From CAYORM01 sp964406375 (GTDB lineage: Bacteria; Pseudomonadota; Alphaproteobacteria; DSM-16000; Inquilinaceae): a DNA stretch of 59,011 nt. The notes under the pieces were generated by a model that was not told the origin of the DNA, did not search any database, and worked only from the letters and a program-made list of their open reading frames with translations. The translations under genes and the position numbers were made by a program. The stretch spans positions 1-59,011 of the forward strand of contig CAYORM010000014.1 of the NCBI GenBank assembly GCA_964406375.1. The letters are read 5' to 3'. This document shows, in pieces, positions 16,413 to 24,822 of the stretch (positions are counted from its first letter, which is position 1; each line of letters starts with the position of its first letter).

Positions 16413-17243
16413 TCACGCCCCTGATCTGTCGATCCCACGGGCCGGGGACAAGGCCTGTCGGCCGGCGCCAGTACCGGTGCCGGTGCCGCTGCGCGCGCCC
16501 ATCACCGGCGCGAGATTGCGCTCGCCCAGATCGAGGAGCCGGTTCATCGCCAGCCTCGCCCCTTCGGCATCGCGCATCCGGACCCGTTCGACGACATCCG
16601 CATGCGCCGCGAGCACGTCGTCGACCGTCCGACTCAGATGCTTGGACACCTGGAAGATGATCGTCAGCACCGCACCGATCGTCCCGAGGAGGTTGGTGAA
16701 GACGACATTGCGCGCCGCGCCGACGAGTGCCGCATGGAAATCGAAATCGGCCTCGGCGAAGGCCTCGATGTCACCGGCGGCGCTGCGCATCCGATCGAGC
16801 GCCGTCTCGATGCCGGCGAGATCGACGGCCGTCGCCCGCTCCGCCGCCATCGCGGCCGCGGCCGGCTCGACCAGCCGCCGCGCCTCCACGAGGCTGCGCA
16901 GCAGCAGCGGCTCCATTGCGATGTCGGGATGCCAACTCAGCACCACCGGGTCGAGCAGGTTCCAGTCCTCGCGCGGCCGGACCCGGATGCCGACGCCCGG
17001 GCGGCTCTCGACCAGCCCCTTGGCCGAGAGCACCTTCACCGCCTCGCGCAGCGCGGTGCGGCTGATACCGAGGGTGCGGCACAGATCCTCGGCATTGGGC
17101 AGGACGGCGCCGGGCGCCACATCGCCGCGCAGGACCCGCGCGCCGAGATTGCGCAGAACGGCGTCATGGATGCGCGGCTTTGTGCGCCCCTCGCGGACCG
17201 CCGGCCCCTCCTCCTCGGCCGCCATCGCCATCTGATCCGTCAT
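16413..17243 (-). CDS. FadR/GntR-family regulator, DgoR-like
   Basis: A 276-residue repressor of the GntR superfamily, FCD subgroup. The winged helix spans about residues 24-90 with ISRTALREAVKVLSAKGLVE, and the C-terminal ligand domain carries EARRLVEPAAAAMAAERATA and the metal/ligand residues in FDFHAALVGAARN and LAAHADVVERV. The linker WNLLDPVVLSW and the VEPA-AERAT segment closely recall E. coli DgoR, the galactonate repressor. It is the last gene of an operon that also encodes a DgoD-like dehydratase, so a sugar acid is the likely effector. Its operator may be the ATGATCAT repeat before the operon. Confidence 0.9.
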   Translation of the reverse strand: MTDQMAMAAEEEGPAVREGRTKPRIHDAVLRNLGARVLRGDVAPGAVLPNAEDLCRTLGISRTALREAVKVLSAKGLVESRPGVGIRVRPREDWNLLDPVVLSWHPDIAMEPLLLRSLVEARRLVEPAAAAMAAERATAVDLAGIETALDRMRSAAGDIEAFAEADFDFHAALVGAARNVVFTNLLGTIGAVLTIIFQVSKHLSRTVDDVLAAHADVVERVRMRDAEGARLAMNRLLDLGERNLAPVMGARSGTGTGTGAGRQALSPARGIDRSGA

Positions 17244-17249
17244 CTGCCC

Positions 17250-18254
17250 TCACTCACCCGATCTCAGCCGCTGATGCTCCTGGATGATCACCGCCACGAC
17301 GAGCAGGGCGCCCTTCGCGAGGAGCTGGTAGAAGGTCGGCACGCTGGTCAGGATCATGCCGTTGTTGAGCACCCCGATGATCAGCACCCCGAGCATCGCG
17401 CCGACGATCGTACCCTTGCCCCCGGCGAGCGCACAGCCGCCGAGGATGGCGGCGGTGATCGCCTCAAGCTCGAGCCCCTGGCTGCCCGAGGCCGGCTGGC
17501 CCGACATGGTCCGCGCCGCGAGCAGCACACCGGCGAGCGCCGCCGCCACCCCCGACAGCGCGTAGATGCCGAGCTGATAGCGCCGGATCGGGATGCCGGC
17601 CAGCCGGGCGACGGTGGGATTGCCGCCGATCGCGTAGATGTTGCGGCCGATCACGGTCGTCCGGGTCAAGACGATGAAGACGATCATGACGCCGAGCAGG
17701 ACGAGGATCGGCACCGGCACGCCAAGCAGCGTACCATTGCCGAGCACGCGGAACTCGTTGCTGACGATCGAGACCGAGTTGCCGTTATTGGTGATGTAGG
17801 CGAGGCCGCGGAAGGCGGCCATGGTTCCGAGCGTGGTGATGACCGCGTTCACCCGCCCCCAGACGATGATCACGCCATTGACGAGGCCGGCGAAAAGCCC
17901 GGCTGCGAGCGCCGCCGCCACCCCGGCCACGGCGCTGTCGACGGATTGCATCGCGATCGCGGCACACATGGTCGATAGACCGACCATCGAGCCCACCGAG
18001 ATGTCGAGCCCGCCCGAGACGATGACGATCGTCTGGGCCATGGCGAGGATGCCGAGGATCGTGATCGCCAGGCCGATATTCACGATGTTGCGCCCGGACA
18101 GGAAGACGTCCGGCCGGAGCGCCGCAAAGATCACGACGAGAATGGCGAGGGCGATCAGCAGGCTCAGATTCTGCGAGCCGATGCGGGCGAGCAGGCCGAT
18201 CGAGGGCGGCCGGCCGCCGCGCGCCACCGCGCCCTCGGTTTGCGGGGTCATCAA
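17250..18254 (-). CDS. Sugar ABC transporter permease, ribose (RbsC) type
   Basis: A 334-residue inner-membrane permease of the BPD_transp_2 family, about ten helices. SGGLDISVGSMVGLSTMCAA is the hallmark for RbsC/XylH-type permeases, and GQPASGSQGLELEAITAAIL followed by GGCALAGGKGTIVGAMLGVL is the conserved C-terminal loop. It should form a homodimeric channel for a monosaccharide or sugar acid. The ATG overlaps the stop of the ATPase gene upstream (18251-18254), indicating translational coupling. Substrate is inferred only from its operon neighbours, a DgoD-like dehydratase and an SDR dehydrogenase. Confidence 0.94.
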   Translation of the reverse strand: MMTPQTEGAVARGGRPPSIGLLARIGSQNLSLLIALAILVVIFAALRPDVFLSGRNIVNIGLAITILGILAMAQTIVIVSGGLDISVGSMVGLSTMCAAIAMQSVDSAVAGVAAALAAGLFAGLVNGVIIVWGRVNAVITTLGTMAAFRGLAYITNNGNSVSIVSNEFRVLGNGTLLGVPVPILVLLGVMIVFIVLTRTTVIGRNIYAIGGNPTVARLAGIPIRRYQLGIYALSGVAAALAGVLLAARTMSGQPASGSQGLELEAITAAILGGCALAGGKGTIVGAMLGVLIIGVLNNGMILTSVPTFYQLLAKGALLVVAVIIQEHQRLRSGE

Positions 18255-19792
18255 GCGGTCCTCCTGTCGGAAGCGTGGTGGCCGGCATGGCTCGCCATGG
18301 CGAGGTCGAGCACGGCCCGCTCCGTCGCGGTTGCGGCGTCGAGGGTTCCAGCGACCCGCCCGTCATCCATCACCAGGATGCGATCGGACAGGCCGAGCAG
18401 TTCCGGCATCTCCGACGAGATCAGCAGGATGGCGATGCCGGAGGCGGCGAGCGTCTCGATCAGCCGGTAGATCTCAGCCTTCGCGCCGACATCGACGCCG
18501 CGCGTCGGTTCGTCGAGAATCAGGATCTTCGGCTCGCGCGCGATCCAGCGGGCGAAGACCACTTTCTGCTGATTGCCGCCCGACAGCTTGCCGACCGGCT
18601 GTTCGACGGTCGGGGTCTTGATGCGCAGCCGGTCCGCCATCGCCTCGGCGATCTGCCGCTCCGCGCGCCGCCTGAAGAAGCCGAAGCTGCTGATCTTCTC
18701 GGGCACACCGAGCCCGATATTCTCGCGCACCGAGCGCAGCAGCAGGAGAGCCTCCTGCTTACGGTCCTCCGGCACGAAGCCGATGCCGGCGATGATCGCG
18801 TCGCCCGGCCCGCGGATGCGGCGGGCAACACCGTCGATCCTGATCTCGCCGGCCGTTGCGCGGTCGAAGCCGACCAGGGCGCGGGCCAGCTCCGACCGAC
18901 CGGCGCCGACCAGGCCGCCGACGCCCAGCACCTCGCCGGCCCGCAGCTCGAAGCCGACGTCGCGGATCCGTGCGGTGGTCAGCCCGCTGACGGCGAGCCG
19001 CACCGGGCCGTGGCTGCGCGCCGCCCGGTCGAAGAGATCGGTCACCGGCCGCCCGACCATGAGCTGTGCCATGTCATCCTCGCGCAACTCGGCGGCGGGG
19101 TGATCGGCGACCAGCGCCCCGTCGCGCAGCACCGCGACCCGGTCGGCAAGGCCGGCGATCTCGCGCAGCCGGTGCGAGATGTAGACGATCGCCGCGCCCT
19201 CGCGCTTCAGGCGGCGGATGATGGTGAAGAGGTGTCCGGCCTCCTCCTCGGTCAGCGACGAGGTCGGCTCGTCAAAGGCGATCAGCCGCGCCCCGGGGCG
19301 GAGCGCGCGCAGGATCTCGATGATCTGGCGTTGCGCCGGCCCGAGATTGCGGCACGGCCGCCCCGGCGCGAGCGCTGCGGTCAGGCCGAAATCGGCCAGC
19401 ATCGCCGCGGCGCGCCGTTCGAGCGCCGGACGGTCGAGGAAGACGCCGCCACGCGGCCGCAGATCGCCGATGAAGATGTTCTCCGCGACCGTCAGCTCCG
19501 GGATGATCTCCGGCTCCTGATGGATGACGCGGATTCCCATCGCGTGGGCATCGCGCGTCGAGGAGATCGTCACCGGCCGCCCGTCGATGGCGATCGTGCC
19601 ACCGTCGGGTGGGTGCTCACCTTCGAGGATGCGCATCAGCGTCGACTTGCCGGCGCCGTTCTCGCCGATCAGCGCCAGGATCTCGCCCGCACGGATGTCG
19701 AGCGACACGCCCTGAAGGGCGCGCACCACGCCGAAGCTCTTGCGGATGTCGGTCAGGCGGCAGAGCGGCCCGCCGGTCGGCCCCGTCGTCAT
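18251..19792 (-). CDS. Sugar ABC transporter ATP-binding protein, RbsA type
   Basis: A 513-residue double ABC ATPase. The first domain has Walker A GENGAGKSTLM near residues 38-48, a signature LGPAQRQIIEILRAL and Walker B LIAFDEPTSSL. The second has a degenerate Walker A (GLVGAGRSELAR), signature LSGGNQQKVVFARWI and Walker B ILILDEPTRGVD. This pairing of one normal and one degenerate nucleotide site is characteristic of RbsA/MglA. The signature in domain 1 (LGPAQRQ rather than LSGGQ) is also common in this family. It follows the binding-protein gene after an 88-base gap that contains a strong hairpin. Confidence 0.95.
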   Translation of the reverse strand: MTTGPTGGPLCRLTDIRKSFGVVRALQGVSLDIRAGEILALIGENGAGKSTLMRILEGEHPPDGGTIAIDGRPVTISSTRDAHAMGIRVIHQEPEIIPELTVAENIFIGDLRPRGGVFLDRPALERRAAAMLADFGLTAALAPGRPCRNLGPAQRQIIEILRALRPGARLIAFDEPTSSLTEEEAGHLFTIIRRLKREGAAIVYISHRLREIAGLADRVAVLRDGALVADHPAAELREDDMAQLMVGRPVTDLFDRAARSHGPVRLAVSGLTTARIRDVGFELRAGEVLGVGGLVGAGRSELARALVGFDRATAGEIRIDGVARRIRGPGDAIIAGIGFVPEDRKQEALLLLRSVRENIGLGVPEKISSFGFFRRRAERQIAEAMADRLRIKTPTVEQPVGKLSGGNQQKVVFARWIAREPKILILDEPTRGVDVGAKAEIYRLIETLAASGIAILLISSEMPELLGLSDRILVMDDGRVAGTLDAATATERAVLDLAMASHAGHHASDRRTA

Positions 19793-19843
19793 GTCCTGTC
19801 CTTTGATGCCCCGCCCCTCGCGAGGCCGATGCCTCGGGCCTCA

Positions 19844-19869
19844 CCCCGCCGGGCCGGTGCCCGGCGGGG
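19844..19869 (-). terminator. Intercistronic hairpin between binding-protein and ATPase genes
   Basis: Perfect 10-base inverted repeat CCCCGCCGGG / CCCGGCGGGG around a 6-base loop, in the gap after the binding-protein stop. No run of T follows, so it is more likely a 3' stabiliser or partial attenuator that raises the level of the binding-protein message over the ATPase and permease, as known for other binding-protein operons. Confidence 0.6.
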
Positions 19870-19880
19870 GCTCCGAGCCG

Positions 19881-20867
19881 TCAGGAGCAGCCGGTCAGCG
19901 ACCGGTTCTCCTCGAAATTCCCGGCATTGATCAGCAGCGGGTCCTGGAAGTTCTCGGCGGGGATCGGCGTGCCCTCGGTGACCGCCGCATGGAGCAGCCG
20001 GATCGCGGCCTCGCCATGACGCTGGCTGACGAGGAACATCGTGCCGCGGAAGCCGGTGGGATTGCCCGATCCAAAGGCCTCGCAGGCGCGGCTGCCGTCG
20101 ATGCCGATGCCGATCACGTTCTCCGGCGTGATGCCGGCATTCTCTGTGGCGCGCACGCCGCCGAGCACGCCGTCGTCATTGCACGACCAGAAGATCCAGC
20201 GCTCGACCGTCGGATGGGCGGTCAGCGTCGTCGACATGACGTCGATGGCGTTCACCATCGTGTTGTCATAGGGCACCGACAGGATCTGGTCCGTCGGGAA
20301 GTCCGGGATCGCCTCGAGGAAGCCGTCCTGTGCACCGCGGTTGCGCCGCATGCAGGTGTCGGCCTTCTGGTCCTCGATCGAGGCGACGCGGACCGAGGCC
20401 ATGTCGGCATCCCAGCCCTCCTCAAGGAACAGCCGGGCGATCTCGGCCCCGACTTGGCGGCCGATGCTGTAGGCATCAAGGCCGACATAGGGCACGGGCT
20501 CGCCGCTGGAGAAGGTGATGTCGTCATCGACCGCGACGATCGGGATGCCGGCGGCCTCCGCCATGTCGGAGACGACGGGACCGAGCGCCCGGTCGGGCAC
20601 GACCACCGCGACGCCGTCAATGCCGTCGCCGATCATCGTCTCCAGCGTGGTGATGGTGAGGTTGGCGTCGAACTGCACATCCTGCACCAGCAGCTCGACC
20701 CCCAGCTCCTCCGCCGCGGCACGGGCGCCCGCCACCTCGTTCACGAACCAGGGGTGGTCACCCATCTTGTTGATGTAGCCGAACTTCAGCGGCTCGTCCT
20801 GGGCCGATGCGGCGACCGCGCCCGCGAGCATGGCGACGCCGGAGACCGCCGCGAATAGCGTCCTCAT
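19881..20867 (-). CDS. Sugar ABC transporter periplasmic binding protein (RbsB-like)
   Basis: A 328-residue periplasmic protein of the Peripla_BP_4 family. The ATG at 20867 follows AGGGAGGATT, a very strong ribosome site, and starts MRTLFAAVSGVAMLAGAVAA, a Sec signal peptide cleaved near ASAQ. The mature part begins with LKFGYINKMGDHPWFVNEVA, the usual first strand of sugar-binding proteins, and includes VQDVQFDANLTITTLETMIG and DGVAVVVPDRALGPVV. The two domains are close in length. Ligand not determined; aldonate or sugar binding is inferred from the operon. Gene lies between the SDR and the ATPase. Confidence 0.92.
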   Translation of the reverse strand: MRTLFAAVSGVAMLAGAVAASAQDEPLKFGYINKMGDHPWFVNEVAGARAAAEELGVELLVQDVQFDANLTITTLETMIGDGIDGVAVVVPDRALGPVVSDMAEAAGIPIVAVDDDITFSSGEPVPYVGLDAYSIGRQVGAEIARLFLEEGWDADMASVRVASIEDQKADTCMRRNRGAQDGFLEAIPDFPTDQILSVPYDNTMVNAIDVMSTTLTAHPTVERWIFWSCNDDGVLGGVRATENAGITPENVIGIGIDGSRACEAFGSGNPTGFRGTMFLVSQRHGEAAIRLLHAAVTEGTPIPAENFQDPLLINAGNFEENRSLTGCS

Positions 20868-20941
20868 CCAATCCTCCCTTGTCCCGCCGGGGCCGGTCGG
20901 CGGTTCGATCATTCTCCTGCCGGCACCGGCCGCCGGCGGGC

Positions 20942-20958
20942 GGGGCCGCAGCGGCCCC
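20942..20958 (-). terminator. Palindrome after the SDR gene
   Basis: GGGGCCGC-A-GCGGCCCC, a perfect 8-base inverted repeat around one base, 10 bases past the SDR stop. A second, slightly imperfect GC-rich repeat (about 20910-20936) follows before the binding-protein ribosome site. Together they form a structured 100-base spacer inside the operon. Too tight a loop for a classical terminator; role as processing or attenuation site is a guess. Confidence 0.35.
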
Positions 20959-20968
20959 TCGAACGCTG

Positions 20969-21745
20969 TCAGTCGTGGTAGAGTACGGACCGTCCGCCAT
21001 CGATGGTGATGCAGGCGGCGTTGATGAAGGGCGCCTCGTCCGAGGCCAGGAAGACGGCCGTCATCCCCACCTCCTCCGGCCGGCCGATCCGCTTGGGCGG
21101 ATGGAGATCATAGGTGCGCTGGCGTTCGGCCTCGGGGTCGGGGAACCCGTTCCAGTAATCGACGGCGATCTGCGTCTCGATATAGCCGGGGGCGATGGCG
21201 TTCACGCGGATGCCGCGCGCCGCATATTCGATCCCGAGCGCCCGGGTCAGACCGAGCAGCCCGTGCTTGGCCACCGGATAGGGGAAACAGCCCGGAATGA
21301 TCCGGAAGCTGTGCGCGGAGGCGATGTTGACGATCGAGCCGCCCCCCGCCTTGAGCATCGTCGGCAGCACGGCCCGGCAGCAGGTCCAGACGCCTTCGAG
21401 ATCCACCGCCATGCAGCGGCGCCATTCCTCGTCGCTGGTGTCGAGCGGATCGTGGAAGACGTTGATGCCGGCATTGTTGATCAGCACGTCGATCCGGCCG
21501 AAGCGTTCGACCGTCGCCGCCACCATGGCCTCGACCGAGGCGCGGCTGGTGACATCCGTCGACACGGCCATCGCCCGGCCACCTTCGGCCTCGATCGAAG
21601 CCGCGACCGCCGGGCCGGTCACCGGGTCGCGCTCGGCGATGACGACGATCCCGCCTTCGCGCGCCACGCACCGGGCCGTCGCCTCGCCGATGCCGCGCCC
21701 GGCACCGGTCACGATCACGACCTTGTCCGCGAGCCGACCGGCCAT
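20969..21745 (-). CDS. Short-chain dehydrogenase/reductase (sugar or sugar-acid dehydrogenase)
   Basis: A 258-residue classical SDR. The nucleotide-binding TGAGRGIGEAT is near residues 13-23, NNAG lies in DVLINNAGINVF, the active-site Tyr-x-x-x-Lys is in YPVAKHGLLG, and the C-terminus IDGGRSVLYHD closes the fold. It uses NAD or NADP. In this operon it could oxidise a sugar to a lactone or a deoxy-sugar acid intermediate, but the substrate is inference. The start at 21745 was chosen because TAGGAGG lies 7-8 bases upstream; a GTG 18 bases earlier lacks one. The dehydratase gene ends 11 bases before it. Confidence 0.92.
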   Translation of the reverse strand: MAGRLADKVVIVTGAGRGIGEATARCVAREGGIVVIAERDPVTGPAVAASIEAEGGRAMAVSTDVTSRASVEAMVAATVERFGRIDVLINNAGINVFHDPLDTSDEEWRRCMAVDLEGVWTCCRAVLPTMLKAGGGSIVNIASAHSFRIIPGCFPYPVAKHGLLGLTRALGIEYAARGIRVNAIAPGYIETQIAVDYWNGFPDPEAERQRTYDLHPPKRIGRPEEVGMTAVFLASDEAPFINAACITIDGGRSVLYHD

Positions 21746-21756
21746 CGCGCGGCCTC

Positions 21757-22929
21757 CTACCAATCGACGATGGTACCGTCGTCAAGGACGGCGTTGGTGG
21801 TGTGCAGCACCTCGTCGCGGAACGGGTGGCGTGCCGCCGCCGCCTCGTCGACGGTGATGCCAAGGCCCGGCCGGTCGGGCACCTGCCAGTGCCCGTCCAC
21901 CATCCGGATCGGACCGTCGACGACCTCGAAATACCACGGCACCGCGCCGACCATCTCCTCCTGGATCATGTGATTGGGGGTAGAGACGGCGAAATGCAGC
22001 GCCGCGACGCCGGCGATCGGGCCGAGCGGATTGTGCGGCGCCACGCCGACGCCGGCGGCCTCGGCCATGGCGGCGATCTTCTTCGCCTCCAGGAGCCCGC
22101 CGCAATGACAGATGTCCGGCTGCGCCACATCGACCGCACGGTGGCGGAACAGATCGTCGAACTCGATGCGCTCGACGAGCCGCTCGCCCGAGGCGATCGG
22201 CACCCCCGCCCGCGCCTTCACCTCGGCGAGGGCCAGTGTCTCGCCCGGCGGCACCGGCTCCTCGACGAACATCGGCCGGTGCGGGGCGAGCGCCTCGATA
22301 TAGGAGAGCGCAGCGGCCGCCGAGGCCGGCCGGCCGTGGAAATCGACCATGATCTCGATGTCGGGGCCGACCGCCTCGCGCAGCGCCCCCATCATGCGGT
22401 CGACATGGCCCACTGCCGGCAGCGGGGCGTGGTAGTGGCTGTACGGGATGAAGACGACCTTGAAGGCGGTATAGCCCCGCTCGACGACCTCGGCGGCGCG
22501 GGCCAGCAGCGGCTCGGTCGACAGGGTCTCGTAGACCGCCCGCATGTCGCCCATCCCGAGATGGGTGTAGACCCGCACCCGGTCGCGCACCTTACCGCCC
22601 AGCAGCCGCCAGACCGGCACGTCGAGCGACTTGCCGAGGATGTCCCAGAGCGCGAGCTCGATCCCGGAGATCGCCGACATGCCGATCGCGCCCAGCCGCC
22701 AGAAGCTGTGCTTGCGCAGGATGCGGACGAGCTGCTCGATGTCGCGCGGATCACGGCCGATGAGCAGCGGCGTTAGGTCTTCGACCGCACCGGCGACGGC
22801 GCGGGTCTTCCATTCCAGTGTCGCCTCACCCCAGCCGAATAGGCCGGGTTGGTCGGTATCGACGCGCACGAAGACCCAGTTGCGCATCTCGGCATTGACG
22901 ACGAGCGTCCGCACGCCGGTGATCTTCAA
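21757..22929 (-). CDS. Enolase-superfamily sugar-acid dehydratase, D-galactonate dehydratase-like
   Basis: A 390-residue enzyme of the mandelate racemase/muconate lactonizing family. Metal ligands and acid-base residues typical of DgoD are visible: VDFHGR with Asp196 and His198, FVEEP with Glu223/Glu224, ASGER with Glu249, and APHNPLGPI with His299. In E. coli DgoD the same Asp-x-His, Glu, Glu and His set dehydrates D-galactonate to 2-keto-3-deoxygalactonate. Related dehydratases use other aldonates, so the exact substrate is open. It is the first gene of the operon, preceded by an operator-like repeat, and its regulator at the far end resembles DgoR, which supports galactonate or a near relative. 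Confidence 0.88.
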   Translation of the reverse strand: MKITGVRTLVVNAEMRNWVFVRVDTDQPGLFGWGEATLEWKTRAVAGAVEDLTPLLIGRDPRDIEQLVRILRKHSFWRLGAIGMSAISGIELALWDILGKSLDVPVWRLLGGKVRDRVRVYTHLGMGDMRAVYETLSTEPLLARAAEVVERGYTAFKVVFIPYSHYHAPLPAVGHVDRMMGALREAVGPDIEIMVDFHGRPASAAAALSYIEALAPHRPMFVEEPVPPGETLALAEVKARAGVPIASGERLVERIEFDDLFRHRAVDVAQPDICHCGGLLEAKKIAAMAEAAGVGVAPHNPLGPIAGVAALHFAVSTPNHMIQEEMVGAVPWYFEVVDGPIRMVDGHWQVPDRPGLGITVDEAAAARHPFRDEVLHTTNAVLDDGTIVDW

Positions 22930-22973
22930 GGGCCACGCTCCCGATCCGCCGCGGCCGCCGGGGCAGCCGCGTT

Positions 22974-23007
22974 ATCATGATCATCCTTGGTTAATGATCA
23001 TACTTAA
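22974..23007 (-). promoter_or_regulatory. Operator-like ATGATCAT direct repeat before the sugar-acid operon
   Basis: The 8-base palindrome ATGATCAT occurs twice, at 22977-22984 and 22994-23001, 17 bases apart, inside a locally AT-rich island. The second copy sits in TTAATGATCATACTTAAT, itself nearly symmetric. It is about 45-75 bases upstream of the dehydratase start. A repeat of palindromes in this position is what a dimeric GntR-family repressor would be expected to bind; the DgoR-like protein of the same operon is the obvious candidate. Confidence 0.5.
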
Positions 23008-23047
23008 TCGGGATGTCAATACGACGGCGCCCAGCCTTCCGGTGGCC

Positions 23048-23866
23048 TCATGCGGCCGGCCGGTTCCGCATCGCTTCCGCCTCGGCGTAGAACTTCTTCT
23101 CCCACTCCTTGTGCGCGTCCGTGCCCTCGCGAATGAAGGGCGTAAAGATCGCGATGTTCAGGAGCAGCCAGTTCAGGAAATTCGCCGGGAAGCGCAGCGG
23201 CTTGACGAAATCGACGAACAGGACGACCCGGGTCTTGTCGCTGTGGTTCCAGGCCTCGTGTTCATAGGCGTCGTCGAAGACCAGCGCTTTGCCTTCCGAC
23301 CAGTGACACACGGTGTCGTGGACACGGATCGCCACGCGATCGCTCGTCTCCGGGACGATGAGCCCGAGATGCAGGCGCAGGACACCGTTATAAGGCCCGC
23401 GATGCGGCGGCAGATGCTTGCCCGGCTCGAAGATCGAGAACATCGCCGTCTTGAGGCCCGGGATCTTCTGCACCACCCGCCAGGTCTCGGGGCAGAGCGC
23501 GGTGTTGCGCGCGGACGTCACGCCGTAGCCAGTGAGGAAGAAGGTCTTCCAGTTCCGGTCCTGGGTGATCGTCTTCACATCCGAGACGACATCATGGAAC
23601 GCCGGAAGATCATCCTTCCGCTTCAGCACATTCTCGAGCTCGGCACGGATCTGCGGGAAGCCGCGCTCGACCTCGGCCACCCAGGGGAAGGTCGCGTTAT
23701 CGTAGACCGGGGGGTTGCCCACCTTCGACAGGCGGACGTTCAGCCGTTCCACCGCCGCCACGATCTTCATCAGGATGCGGGTCGTCAGGCTCGGCCGCGA
23801 CATCGGCTGGATGCCTTCGGTCGCGAAGCTCTGCCGTGGTTCCGCCTGCGCCGTCTTGCTGGCCAT
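23048..23866 (-). CDS. Aspartyl/asparaginyl beta-hydroxylase-domain protein, LpxO-like
   Basis: A 272-residue iron and 2-oxoglutarate dependent oxygenase of the Asp/Asn hydroxylase family. The core has SIFEPGKHLPPHRGPYNGVL (first iron His), LRLHLGLIVP, and AYEHEAWNHSDKTRVVLFVD (second His plus the 2-oxoglutarate Arg). Bacterial LpxO, which hydroxylates a lipid A acyl chain at the inner membrane, has this layout with a hydrophobic C-terminal segment (FLNWLLLNIAIFTPFI here). That makes lipid A modification the best guess. Start uncertain: ATG 23866 is given, but ATG 23803, after GAAGG, would give 251 residues. Divergent from the next gene. Confidence 0.82.
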   Translation of the reverse strand: MASKTAQAEPRQSFATEGIQPMSRPSLTTRILMKIVAAVERLNVRLSKVGNPPVYDNATFPWVAEVERGFPQIRAELENVLKRKDDLPAFHDVVSDVKTITQDRNWKTFFLTGYGVTSARNTALCPETWRVVQKIPGLKTAMFSIFEPGKHLPPHRGPYNGVLRLHLGLIVPETSDRVAIRVHDTVCHWSEGKALVFDDAYEHEAWNHSDKTRVVLFVDFVKPLRFPANFLNWLLLNIAIFTPFIREGTDAHKEWEKKFYAEAEAMRNRPAA

Positions 23867-24061
23867 GTCGAATGTCCCGTGATCGGGTTCTGAAACTACG
23901 CCGCCATCATACGACGGAAACGCCTCAATGGAAGACGAGCGGCTGCGTCGCATTTTCGCGTTCCCACTGTCACTTGCCAGCGGCGGCGCGGCTTTCTAGC
24001 CTCGGCGACGGCGGCTTCGCCGGCCGCTGCCCTCTCTCATCCGCCCATCGCCGGACGTCCC

Positions 24062-24805
24062 ATGCGCATTGCTCCCCGCCTGCATCTCGTCGCCAGCGGC
24101 AGCGCCGTCGGCTTCGACCTGACTGATGCCTTCGACTGCAATGCCTGGCTGATCGAGACGCCGGACGGTCACATCCTGTTCGACACGGGAGCCGGCCGCG
24201 ACCTCGATGCGATCTTCGCGATCCTCCGTGCCGACGGCATCGATCCCGCCGCGGTGCGCCACGTCTTCCTGACGCATGCCCATGCCGACCATTCCGGCGG
24301 GGCCTTCGGGATCGTCGAGCGGCTCCGCCCGCGCCTTCTGTGCGGCGAGGCGACGGCAGCGATCCTCGCTCAGGATGATGACCGGCTGATCCATCTCGAC
24401 CGGGCACGGCAGAGCGGCATGTACCCGGCCGATTATGTCTGGCGGGCCCCGGCGGTCGACCAGGTGCTGGCGGATGGCGAGGCGGTGACCATTGCCGATT
24501 GCACCGTCACGGCGATCGCGACGCCGGGCCATTGCGACGACCACCTCTCCTTTCTCGTCGACATGGCCGGGACCGGCGTGCTGATCACCGGTGATGCGCT
24601 GTTCGCCGGCCCGCGGGTGGTGCTGCAGGACATCCCGGATTGCAGCGTGCCGCTGACCCTGCGCTCGATCCGCCGGCTGTCGACGCTGGAATTCGACACC
24701 TTCCTGCCCGGCCACGGGCTGTTCGCGATCCGCAACGGCCGGGCGCATGTCGACCGCGCCATGACCTATGTTGAGCGGATGGTTCCGCCGCCCAATCTCA
24801 TCTGA
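24062..24805 (+). CDS. Metallo-beta-lactamase-fold hydrolase
   Basis: A 247-residue hydrolase with the zinc motif THAHADHSGG (His72, His74, Asp76, His77). The third and fourth metal ligands are in ATPGHCDDHLSFL and ITGDALF, and the C-terminal His in FLPGHG. The layout (N-terminal substrate loops, LFDTGAGRDLDAI) resembles small lactonase or glyoxalase-II-like members of the fold. Substrate is unknown; a lactonase role for the nearby sugar-acid pathway is possible but unsupported. It starts a plus-strand run with glycerate kinase 17 bases downstream, so co-transcription is likely. Confidence 0.87.
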   Translation: MRIAPRLHLVASGSAVGFDLTDAFDCNAWLIETPDGHILFDTGAGRDLDAIFAILRADGIDPAAVRHVFLTHAHADHSGGAFGIVERLRPRLLCGEATAAILAQDDDRLIHLDRARQSGMYPADYVWRAPAVDQVLADGEAVTIADCTVTAIATPGHCDDHLSFLVDMAGTGVLITGDALFAGPRVVLQDIPDCSVPLTLRSIRRLSTLEFDTFLPGHGLFAIRNGRAHVDRAMTYVERMVPPPNLI

Positions 24806-24822
24806 CCGGACCCGGGCGCCGC

